Assembly (NCBI GenBank): GCA_008638375.1
Contig: CM018041.1
Span: 15,656,716 to 15,720,715 of the forward strand
Reading direction: 5' to 3'
Length of the DNA stretch: 64,000 nt
DNA from: Nyssa sinensis
Lineage: Eukaryota; Streptophyta; Magnoliopsida; Cornales; Nyssaceae
The notes below the pieces were generated by a model. It did no database searches. It was not told where the DNA came from and worked only from the letters and a program-made list of their open reading frames with translations. A program made the position numbers and the translations under genes. Position 1 is the stretch's first letter. Each line of letters begins with the position of its first letter. Below are positions 11,701 to 21,986 of this stretch, in pieces.

Positions 11701-14473
11701 TCAAAGTCACTTGACCGCGATTCATATAATTCTGGTGATTGGTTTAACAGGTCCACTATTATTACTAATTTCAAATTACATATACACATCTTTTTTATGT
11801 AATTGTTACTCTCTACTCTGCTGAAATGATTATTCCAATTTCTCCGTGATAATGCTGCAATAGAGTTGTATTTTTTTTAAAAAAATTGATAATCATAACA
11901 GGACATTTCCATTTCTAATATCTAATAATGAGAATGACTTCAGTTCCAGTTGCTATATGTTTTTTCACCTCAAATTTTTAGTGTTTACATCTTGTTATTT
12001 TCAGGTTAGACTTCACCTACAATTCTAATAATTGGGGTGTTGGCCTTCCTCCAAAAGAGAAAAATGAAAAGAACTGGCCTCTGTAAGCATTCATTTAGTT
12101 CAATTTTCAGCATTTGATGTGTTGTTTCTGTTTTACTTAGGTTACATCTTGCTTAGATTCTTTTAGAGTTTTATATTGACATGCACACAACTCTACCTAA
12201 TCCTACGACATTTCAACTTTCAGACAATTTAGTTTGATATCTATTGTTATAACCTTGCGTCTTGTTTCTTTCTTCAGAATTAAACCAAGATTAGCAGATC
12301 CATCCTTCAAGCCTCATAACAGCCACATTCTTGCTGCTGTAGAAAATTTTTCAAATGTGTTACAAATTAGGTATTCATCACCACTTTTTCGATTGAGGAC
12401 AGCAAATGCAATCCAGGTCAGAGCAGATATCTTATATTTCATGTTAATAAGAAACAACTGTCAGATGTTAAGTGCCCTAGAGGGAACTGAAATACAATTT
12501 ATAAGAAAAGAATTATCTTTTTTTTTTTTGTTTAGCAACAAATTTAGATGCTGCATTCATGTAAAATGTTAATTAGTTTTTATTGGGTCTTCTTAATTAG
12601 TTTTTTTGGGTCTTCTTTTCTTGTTTTCATTCAGTTGCGTGATCCTTTTTGTCTTTCTTATAAAATTCCTTGTTTCTGCCAGATATATTTAATTATTATT
12701 TTCATAACATGTCGGAAAACTCAAATGCCTCTTGAAAATCAAAACTAATATTTTGTTGATGCTTTGATTTTTTTTACCATTTGGTATAGCAAAACTATCA
12801 TCACTTTCACATTGTTCCACCTATGCAATTCATCAGTGACTGAATTTCTTGTTCATAGTTTGTTTCCTATATATATAACTTCATTTTTGGTTACACAAGT
12901 TCATAATGAATTTAATTTGTAATTAAACACTCAGTCACAGTGGTGCTAGATTCTAAGTTATTGGAATCTTCTTTTCTAAAGCGAATCTTGTAACTATGTT
13001 TCCAACTTCTGAAGGTTCATGGATACTAGCTTGAAATTTTTTGGAGAGAGCTGTTTTTGAAACTAATGTTTCAGTTATAGTGAAGTGAAATTTTGAGTTG
13101 TCATTACTAACAATGTCTACTTGCTTTGAAGTAGTTTTCATAAGGTTTTGAATTATTTGCAAACATATTTCTGCTTCTTGTTGCTTTTTTCTCAACACCA
13201 GATGAGACCGAGTAATTTAGATATTTAACCTGAAGTGATCACTTGCTTCTTTCCCCCTGATCTCTTTCCTCCTATTGTAGCTTTGTAGCATACAATGATA
13301 TAGGGTTTGGAATTGTTAAAAAGTAAAGGTAAGTAGAACAAGGCTGTAACACAAACCAATGAACTCCCAAATTCTAAATCATTAAATGACACTTTGTTCA
13401 GGAACGGGTACGATTTCATAACACGGGTCCATCGTGGGTACCTGGTGTCATAGTGATGAGCATCGAAGATGGCTATGAAGGTGTACCAGGGTTATCTCAG
13501 CTGGATCCCATGTGAGTAAACATAAATTTTCCAGAGTGCATATAAAAAAGGAAAAAAAATATTCCAATTTCCTTTAGCACGTTGGCCTTCGGTAATGGAT
13601 TGGATAATAATGCTACTGCTTTGTTTCAAACAGCTATTCATATATTGTAGTTATTGTGAATGCCTGCCCAACTGAAGTCACATTTGCCAAACCGTCACTA
13701 CGGGCAAGAACTTTTGAACTTCATCCTGTACAGGTGTGCTGCATTCTCTGTAGGAAAAAAAAAATTATGGTTAAAAGCAGCTGTGGTCAGACTAGCTTTT
13801 ATTTGCATTACAATTGAATTTAAATTTAGTAGTCCTACTCTGCTAACTCAAGAAATTTCACTTCTGAAGTATTTTTTTGGAGAGAGCATGGATGGCAATT
13901 GCCTGCTATTTGTGACACCTTCCAGATAGCCATTTGATTTTAAATAAGTAGTAATCATTATTATCTTTAATAATTTATTTTAGTAGTGCTCCACTTAATT
14001 GCTTAGGAGAAATTGGGATTGAAATGAAAATTTGAAAAGTTTAACATGTTAGAATTGGCTGGAATGTGTATATTTATAATTTATTTTGTCTACCAATCGA
14101 CCCCTCCTGGATTATTTATTTATTTTTATTTACAAATTACTAGCAAACAAAGCATAAATACAGTTGAATTAGGCCAATGAAATATTGTTCTATCGGCCAT
14201 GAAAAGACATTCTTGGAGTTGCCTTCAGAAATATCGCATATAGTTTCCTCATGTACCTTTGTTTTTTTCTTCCTGAAATCATGACACTAGCAAATGATAC
14301 ATCTTTCATGAAAATTTACTGATTTTTCCATTTGAACCTTTGTGCAGTTGATGTCAACTGATAAGCTTGTCAAAAACTCAACATACGAAGCATCGACGGG
14401 GTGCTTTAAGGTGCCTCCTAGGACAACATCTGTGTTCGTTGAGCCTCGTGTGCCGGCAAATGCAATGGTTTGA
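5763..14473 (+). CDS. PU1: Limit dextrinase / pullulanase-type debranching enzyme (GH13), last nine exons
   Basis: Plastid starch debranching enzyme that hydrolyses alpha-1,6 branches of limit dextrins. Nine exons join in frame: 5763-5831, 6166-6222, 6309-6383, 11662-11750, 12005-12082, 12278-12416, 13402-13511, 13634-13733 and 14348-14473 (stop TGA). All have GT donors and AG acceptors, and the exon phases fit. Together they give 280 residues, about the last third of a protein usually near 950 residues. Conserved blocks are [23 protein letters not shown] (GH13 region IV, containing the His-Asp of the active site), [52 protein letters not shown] and [10 protein letters not shown]. The catalytic nucleophile and acid/base exons, and the transit peptide, are not in the window. 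No stops or shifts, so probably a working gene. Odd points: Trp after STYD where Gly is usual, Cys in FFHCGDE where Ala is usual, and a 5.3-kb third intron full of transposons. Confidence 0.93.
7112..7475 (+). mobile_element. LINE 3' terminal fragment in PU1 intron
   Basis: A short frame (about 7130-7324) reads [21 protein letters not shown], the characteristic C-terminal motif of plant L1 ORF2. The common tail follows: GCGCCCCCCTTGGGC, a GT/TA microsatellite, then GATC plus As ending at 7475. The sequence around its 5' edge (CACGAGATCAGACAAATG) also occurs 89 bp upstream at 7023. Same sense as the host gene. Confidence 0.85.
9546..11185. mobile_element. TIR element with ~100-bp inverted ends, possible Pack-MULE
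   Basis: The left end (GGGTAAAAACACGAACCTCT...) and right end (...AGGTCTGTCTAATTTACCC) are inverted copies over roughly 100 bp. Both contain CTGTGGTTTA(G/A), CAACCCAACCCTAA and TAATTACAGT. Long, diverged TIRs starting GGG suggest a Mutator-like element. Target duplications cannot be read because both flanks are TA repeats. The 1.4-kb interior has no transposase that I recognise. On the minus strand it carries a spliced-gene-like arrangement: an open frame at 10694-10455, a donor-like AAGGTAAGC near 10307, and a TGTAG acceptor near 10225 opening a proline-rich frame ending near 10073. Confidence 0.7.
10073..10745 (-). pseudogene. Unidentified gene-like sequence inside the TIR element
   Basis: I do not recognise this protein. 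From high to low coordinate there is a hydrophobic stretch ([16 protein letters not shown], about 10735-10690), then in another frame a soluble stretch containing [20 protein letters not shown] (10694-10455). A donor-like site follows near 10307, then after an acceptor-like TGTAG a Ser/Pro-rich tail ending in a run of prolines (to 10073). Membrane segment, Cys-containing loop and proline-rich tail could be remains of a membrane protein gene captured by the element. Frames are not continuous, so it is probably not expressed as a full protein. Confidence 0.35.
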
Positions 14474-15876
14474 TATTCATAACACAACTGCACATTTGCC
14501 GTTGGGGGTGGGAGAATTCTCAAGAGGTGCGGTGGTTCTCATCCGTTAAAAAGGAGTTGAATCTAATCTCAACTGAACTGACATTGCTCTTTACTTGAAT
14601 ATATACATTATATCGATGCATACGTATATATGCGTGTAGAGGAAGCAACTCAGTTGCTTCTTTTTTCTTCATGAGAGAATGGTCCATCATATGTATAGAT
14701 GTTGATGAGCTTGTGTGAGATTTGAGTATATATTACCAATTACTGGAGATCCGACCTTTGAACTGCAGGTTCATGGATGTTACACTGGTTATGTAATAAT
14801 GATAATAATAAAAAAAAATTAAATAAGTAATGCTAGAGATTCCCAGTTGATATATACATTGAATGCTTATATTGATAAATAAAAAAGTAATGCTAAAAGT
14901 AATGAATATTCTCATCCTATTTTCTCACTCTTATATCATGATATGCCACCATGAATCCATGCAAATTATCATTCACGATAATAGAAATTCTAAATCAAAT
15001 ATGAACTTGTAAAAGGTTAGACATCAACTTTATAGGAAAAAAAAAACCCAAAAAATTACATTTTTGTTAGATATTTAAAATAAAAAAAGACCTGGTTTTA
15101 ATTGAATATCATTTGGAAAAAGAAAAAAAAGAACATTGTTCAATTGAATATCAGATCTGACTTGACTTATATTCTTCACATGCAAACAAACAGAATTAGC
15201 ATATGATATTGTTAATTTATAACTTCTTAAATTGTCATCCTAAATTGATTTGATTTGTAATCTAAAATATATTTTGGTTTATAATATTTTTTTAAATCTA
15301 TAACTTTGAATACTTCTTAAATTTAATTGATTATCATTTTTAAATATTCATAATATTTTAACATTCATAACTTCTTAAATTGAATTCTTCTAAAATTAAA
15401 TTTATTTGTGATTTTAATAATGATATTTTTATTTATAATATGTGATGCAAGTGGTCCTTTATGATGACAGTTGCTTCGAATATAAATGAGGGCTATTTTC
15501 TCACATCATGTCTAGGAAAATCGTAAAAAAAATATAAAAAAAAAATTCCCAATTTACCGCTAGGAATTATTACTTTTTTTTTTTGGTTGGGGGGGGGGGG
15601 GGGGAGATAAATACCATCCGGAAAATTAGTTCAAAAGAAAAAGAAAGTGCTTGTTGCTTTCCAAATTGAACAGTTTACAAAGATGAGATCATTCCCACAA
15701 TCATCTAACCGGTTGAACCCTCTCAAATTTGATAAAGCATGTGACTCACTTTTTTATTTTTTAATGGGCGGTTAGTGTATTCTAGATTAATTTACACGCA
15801 TTAAATTAAATTTTTTTTTTCATGACAATCAAATCTATCCTTTAAGGTCTAACTATTACATGCAACACTAAGTTCC
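14474..15876. other. PU1 3' flank and AT-rich intergenic DNA
   Basis: The first few hundred bases after the stop codon should hold the PU1 3' UTR; no single poly(A) signal stands out. The rest is very AT-rich, with a run of Gs near 15589-15604, and shows no gene. Confidence 0.5.
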
Positions 15877-16380
15877 TAGAGATGACAATTTGTTCTGCCC
15901 GACCCGGTCCCTAATGGAGTGGATATAGGGTGTTCATAAACGAGGTAAGCGGCGGGGTATGGTCAAGGTGAGACTTTAAAAATCCTGTCAGGGTTGGGGC
16001 AGGATCGGGAAATGATCATCCCATCCCGAACCCGTCCCATTTATATATTAATTTTTTTAAAATCTCTATATTTACTAGTTTTACTATTAAACCATACTAT
16101 AAAATTTAGTTTTAAGGTTTTTCATATCACAACTATATTATTTTTTCTTATAATGGTTGTTTTAGCAATAACTTTTTAATTTACCTACCAAAAAAAAAAA
16201 AACAACTTACTTTGAAAAAAAAATGTCGAGGTTCGGGATAGGGTCGAGGATTATAAACGGGGTTGAGGTCGTGGTGAACCTCTAGATGGGGCGAGGCAAG
16301 GTCGAGGGTGGGGAATATAAATGGGATCGGGGTTGGAAAAGGGACACTCCATCCCAAATCCCGTTCTGTTGTTATTCCTA
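15877..16380. mobile_element. MITE-like element (possible hAT type)
   Basis: A GC-rich block with ends TAGAGATGACAATTTGTTC and (reverse) TAGGAATAACAACAGAACGG encloses repeated GGGTCGGG/CCCGACCC-type sequence. Flanks TAAGTTCC and TAAGTCCT resemble an 8-bp target duplication with changes. No coding capacity. The family assignment is inference. Confidence 0.45.
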
Positions 16381-16799
16381 TAAGTCCTTTTCTCTGTGAC
16401 AGTCAGATATATTCTTTAAATTCTAACTGTCAATAAAAAGAGGTTCGAACTTGAGAAATTAATAAAGACTGTGACTCACTTTTCGAACTCGAGCTTTCTA
16501 ATAATATATCATTACAAGTTCAAATTCATTTCAATGGCAGTTACTTAAAATATAAAAGAACTGGACTTTTGTCACATCATCCCTAAGAAAATTGCAACAT
16601 ATTTGTTCCCAGTTTTGCCCCATGAAAATTTAGCTTAAAAGAAAAAGAAAATGTACCATGCGTTTCAATTTATTAAATTGGATTCGATCCACACCGTTTT
16701 CTTTTTTGGCTAAAGTAAATTTGATTTTAATTTTAAATATTTTTATTTAAAGATGAATGAAGGAAAATTAAAAAATTCTTAAAAAGTAAAGTCATAAAT
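16381..16799. other. Intergenic, no gene seen
   Basis: AT-rich sequence between the MITE-like element and the solo LTR. Nothing coding was recognised. Confidence 0.5.
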
Positions 16800-16804
16800 C
16801 TTGT

Positions 16805-17434
16805 TGATGCTGCACTTTTCGACTCGCAATAAGTATGGGCTTCGTGACCTGTAGAACACTCAGAAAGATGATCAGAGGACCACTGGATTGGCTCCGGCGG
16901 TAGCCGCTCCGATGCTTAAGTAAGTAAATGGAATTGAAAGATTGTATTGAAAGCCAAAGAATGAGCATGAAAATAAAGCGTACCTTTAGGGTTTAATTTA
17001 TAGACCGTGGCCTTCCTAAGTTGATTAGGATTCAGAGCCATGAATGTAGGGATTTGATCATCGGAGATTGTAGTTACCTTGTGAAGTATTGCATAGAGAT
17101 AATCATAGATGGTAGTTTCCTTGTTGAAGACTGTTTCCTTGTTGAAGACTGTCTCCGTGTTGAGGATTGATTCCTTATTCCCTGCTCGGCATCCGCTAAG
17201 GCGGTGACGAGATCTGGAGTGTTGGTCTAGATCCTGTAATTAACTCTGAGATCCTTATCCAGGATATATATGTGCTCTGGAGGCATATGCTTGGCCACTT
17301 CCGACCTTTTGTGCTGATCTGGATGCTCGAGCGCTTAGCCATTGGTTGAGCGAAAGCTGAGTTAGTCGAGCATGAGTTGGGTTCATAATCATACGTGTCA
17401 AGTGTTGATTGGCCTGCTCTTTTATGGTATATCA
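16805..17434 (-). mobile_element. Solo LTR, 630 bp, with perfect 5-bp target duplication
   Basis: The unit begins TGATGCTGCAC and ends GGTATATCA, so its tips are palindromic (TGAT...ATCA). It is flanked on both sides by CTTGT (16800-16804 and 17435-17439). A TATA-like TATAAAT on the minus strand near 17003, followed in that direction by GC-richer sequence, suggests minus orientation. No second LTR or internal domain is present, so it is a recombination relic of an LTR retrotransposon. Confidence 0.8.
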
Positions 17435-18610
17435 CTTGTAATAAGCAAAAATATATATTTTTGAATTAGAATCCAATTTAATTTAGGAATCTATTATTAT
17501 TATTATTTTATAGTTTTAATATTTTTAAATTAAAAAAAAAAAGAGAGAAAAGACGAGATGGAAATACATAAAGAGAAAGTGACTGCAAAGGATTTTTAGA
17601 AAAAAGAAAGAGGGCCACGTAAGAAATACATTACTATAGGAATATAGACAAAAGATAGATTCTTCCAAAATTAAACAAATTTATGATTTTAAAAGGGATA
17701 TGTTTGTTTGTAATTTTTTCAAAATCTATAACTTAATTGAAGGAATAAAGATAAAAATAAAGGAGAGTACCACATAAGATAGGATGTGAAAGAGGAGAGT
17801 CTTATGTCACTACGCCAATCATTGGCAGTTAAAAGCTTAAAAGGGTGAATCTGTCTGTCACAGATAAGCTGACTCAGGATATAGATATAGATTAGTGTTT
17901 GCAGTGCCTTGTTGTCTAGTTAAAATACTAAATAAATTTCTACAAAAATGTTTGTTGATACAAGAAATATTGGAAAATCGAGATTGATATTTGAAGAATA
18001 TACATATCATTGAGGGAGAAAAAATGAAGTAGTGTTTAAAATTATGGAAGGACCGAGATCTAATTCAAGTGGTACAAGTGCCTACTCCCAAATTGTTGGT
18101 GTGAGTTTGATTCACCGTCCTCACATTGTTGTACAAAAAATCATGTAATGCGTTAACGGTCATTTGTTTTGAAATGATAAGAATCAAATCAATTATTTAA
18201 AAAAAAAGACAAAAAATCTATATAATATAGGATGAAAATTCTACTATTAAATTACTGTGACACACTTGCACAACTAGTATTGAGTGCCCAATTTAATTAA
18301 GGAGACTTTGGCCAACAGTTCAAAAATAAGATGAAAACAGGGATTGAGTCTAAGCCTAAATATATTAATCACAAAAGCCCATCAATAATTAATTATAAGA
18401 CAACAATACTCCTTGATCTCACCTTTTTTATGTCCATAACATAGTAAATTTAGGCATATATTTGTAAAAGGTTTTTCAAAATTTAAAAGTCAATTACTCA
18501 TAATATATAAATCTTTTTTTTTTATAAAAATTATATATTTGGACCTTATAAATTGAGATCTATCAAACAAAACTCATATGAAATTTTGAAAAAAAATTAC
18601 ATTTTGAATA

Positions 18611-18727
18611 GTGAAAAATTTCACTATTTTCCGAAAACATAGTAAAATTTCATTTTCTTCCAAAAACATGGAAATTTCACTGATTTTTTGAAACATAGTG
18701 AAATTTCATTATTTTTCAAGAAACATA
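18611..18727. repeat. Four short tandem repeats of 27-31 bp
   Basis: Four imperfect units share the pattern GTGAAATTTCAnTnTTT...GAAACATA. They differ by small indels. Confidence 0.7.
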
Positions 18728-18925
18728 GTGAACCCATCATTTTATTTTTGCTTTCCTTTCCCTTTCCAATTTTGATGACCAAGAAATTTCACTATAATAT
18801 AATCATATAGCATTGATAGATCTCTATATGATTTTTCATTTATATAAGCGAACCTCTTATATTGACAATTAAAATTGAACTCATACTTTCCCTTATGTAT
18901 TTAATTTGCACGAATGTTGTTTGTA

Positions 18926-18928
<3 letters not shown>

Positions 18929-18982
<54 letters not shown>
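18929..18982. repeat. (CA)n(TA)n compound microsatellite
   Basis: About 14 CA units run into about 13 TA units. A similar pair lies at 41495-41551. Confidence 0.95.
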
Positions 18983-18988
<6 letters not shown>

Positions 18989-20843
18989 AAGAACAAAAGT
19001 GGATGGCTCATATCATAACAGTTCCAAACCAATAATTAGAGGTCATACAGGCTCGTCGCAGAGACGTTGGAATCGATGAATTGAGAAAGCAACTCATTGA
19101 TGCTAATCAAGAAGAAGAAGATGTCCTTAAGTGGTGAAGATGATCGTAAAGAAGACAACGAATTGGAGAGAAAAGAACGTGGATGTGATTGGGAAGTGAA
19201 GGTGAAGAATGGAGACCGGAGATAGATTAGGGATTATGGTTTCTGAAAAAATAGAGTGGGGAGATTGCATAATATTTATTTATAGGAATATACTTATCAT
19301 TTATGACAAAAATAAAATGTCATATCATCAAAACGAGATCTAAGCTAAAACAAACATAAACATAAAATATCACATAAAACTCATATATAGTAATACATAT
19401 ATAGATATATGTATATACAATGTATGTACAAACAATAAACATGTGTCAACGACAAATGGGAGGATAATAGAAAATTTGTTAGTACTTTGCTCCTAAATTA
19501 ATGATAATTTTGACAAAAAAAAAAAAAACTTGACTTGAATATAGATCTTTTACTTAATATTTATTTATTTATGCCTTGGGGGGGGGGGGGGGTGATGGAG
19601 CCTTGATTGCTTACTTAGAAGTTAGAACATCTCCGATTATACTTAATTATTTCTCATTTTAACTAGAGTGGATAAAAAGTCATTTTAGTTAACTACTATT
19701 AAGTTCATTTCTTCAACTAAGATCGGATATTGATTTGAATCCGATTCATTTAATCGAATATAAAATAAAGAATTTTATCCGAATATCATAATTCTTTTAA
19801 TTAAATAGATCAGATATAAATTATATAAATCCGATCTTATTAAATATAATATATATGTAAATTATATATATAATGTTAAAATATATAATTTAAAATTTTA
19901 TAATATGTTAAATATTCAATTATATAAGATTTTCTTAAAATGAGTTTATATATTTTAAACTTTACACGTTATATAAATATTATTAGCATAATATATATTA
20001 AATATATTATAACATAACTTTATATACATATTATATATTAATATTATTATCGGAATGAATTCGAACCGATACTTAATAAGTTCGGATTTAGATTAAGAAT
20101 TTGTAGATCCGTTAATAAATTCGATCCGATCTGATCTGTCAATATTTTTAACAAATAAGCTATGAATCACCCTTGATCCGATCTGATTTGTTTACGGTTG
20201 TAACTCCAACTATGCTTCATATTTTATCAAATCATGAATTTCTTAATTAATTTTTAAATTTAAATTCTATCCACTTTCTCCATTCATACAAATTTAGAGA
20301 GCCTCTCTCTCTCCTCAAATTTTAGAGCCACAATTTGACTTTTTAAGACCAAGTTAATTGTAAAATTCATTTAACACTGTTAAAATTAAATTTTAACAGT
20401 GTTATAATACTAAAAAGCTAATTTTGACTTTTCTAGTCTAATGGTGAAGTGTTATTTTTTGTTAGAATTATCATTCTTCTTTTCAATGGCCATTCCTAAC
20501 TATCATTTCTTTTTCCAACTATCATTTTCTTCTCATCAAAATAAAACCGTTACAATCTGAACTGTTCTTTAAGATAGTACGTTATTAAATTAAAAGTCAT
20601 ATTTGATAAATATTTTAACTCAAATCAAATTTTAACAGCTAAGAACTACCATTAGAGTGCACTTTTTAAAACTATCCACTGTATCATGACTATAGTAACA
20701 ACTTTGACAGCTCCATTAGAGCTGTTCTAAAACAGGCAGTCAATAGGAGAGCGTATTCAAATTTCAATTTCTCGTCGGTTAAATGACTATAGAACAACTA
20801 TAGGAAGTGTCTCGGAGTTGCTCCGAGTTCACTTTTTTAGTCA

Positions 20844-20905
20844 TGGGCCTAATGCCCAAGTCTGGATCCAAATTAAAAACCCACGTTTTGGTAATGATAG
20901 GCCCA
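20844..20905 (+). promoter_or_regulatory. Two site II (TGGGCC/T) motifs upstream of mL43
   Basis: TGGGCCT at 20844-20850 and GGCCCA (TGGGCC inverted) at 20900-20905 lie about 280-340 bp before the mL43 start codon and just upstream of the likely 5' UTR. Site II elements are known in plants to drive TCP-dependent expression of nuclear genes for ribosomal and mitochondrial proteins, which fits this gene. Seen directly; the role is inferred. Confidence 0.55.
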
Positions 20906-21002
20906 GTTTAACAGGTATATCGTCAAGAGACTGAAAATGAGGGAGAACCGAGAAACCGTGCCCTCAACTGGTAGCCTCTCGCCGATTGCAGGCGCCATTT
21001 AG

Positions 21003-21151
21003 GTACTTTCTCTCTCTCTACACACGCAGAATATACACATATATATATATGTATGCTTGTGTATGTGATGATAGGGTACGTGTCCTATACATTTATCTGC
21101 TCGTGAATGTGCTATTGTTGCTGTGATAATCTCTGTTTACCGTTATTTCAG
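21003..21151 (+). other. Probable 5' UTR intron of mL43
   Basis: Donor ATTTAG|GTACTT and acceptor TTATTTCAG enclose a pyrimidine-rich, AT-rich 149-bp segment. The ATG of mL43 follows 30 bp after the acceptor. Supported by splice signals only. Confidence 0.5.
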
Positions 21152-21180
21152 CGTAGAAATACATCAATTGTGAGGTGTGG

Positions 21181-21911
21181 ATGGCGTTGAGAGGCGTTTG
21201 GCAGCTCCAAAAGCTGATTGTCAGCTACTGTGATTGGGGAGGAAGTAGTCGGGGTATAAGGTATTATGCTCTTTATATAATTGTTCAACAAATATATTAT
21301 CAGAAAAAAATCTCTTTATATTGGGCCTCAAGTAATATGAAACAAATGAGTGGAAGTATATGTGAAACTTTGAATCTGAAAAAAAAAAAATTCATCACAT
21401 CATCTTTTATTTGCCACATTTATAGATTGATGTTGTAGTGGCATATACTTGGTGGTCCTAGAGTTTAAGCCAAAAACTGGAAATAGGAATGAGGGTTTAG
21501 TGAAGCTTTACGGCTGGTCCACTATTAGTATCAATCTTATTTTAGAGTTAGAATAGGATGGATAAATCATGAAATGACGTGCTTAGGGTTTTCTGATCAA
21601 GAAATTCATGCCAAGTTAATGGAAAGTTTTATAGGATACCTGTGCTTTAAGCTAAAGAATGTTGAGTAGTTAAGAATTAACATGTTCAAAAAGTGAGTGA
21701 GTGTGTAATATATTTAAGTTGGTGAAACAACAGGACTTGTTTTAGAATATAGACACTTCGGTATCATTTAACTCTGAATAAAATGCTATGTAATGTAATG
21801 GAGTAATAAGGGAAAAAAATGAGACAACACCATGGTTTGAATTAAATGATAGGTATAAAAAGTAAGGAAACATAAATAAATAAATGCATAAAACAATAAC
21901 TAAAAAAAATA

Positions 21912-21986
<75 letters not shown>

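Larger units (their letters stand above)
17440..20840. other. Long AT-rich intergenic region
   Basis: No gene recognised. It contains short tandem repeats (18611-18727), a (CA)n(TA)n microsatellite (18929-18982), a G-run near 19579-19592, and a block at about 19720-20190 with repeated CCGATCTGATC/GATCCGATC motifs that may be a decayed non-autonomous element. Confidence 0.5.

Noticed and set aside
19720..20190. Possible MITE with repeated GATCCGATCTGATC motifs
   Set aside because: No matching ends or target duplication could be read; only motif repetition supports it.
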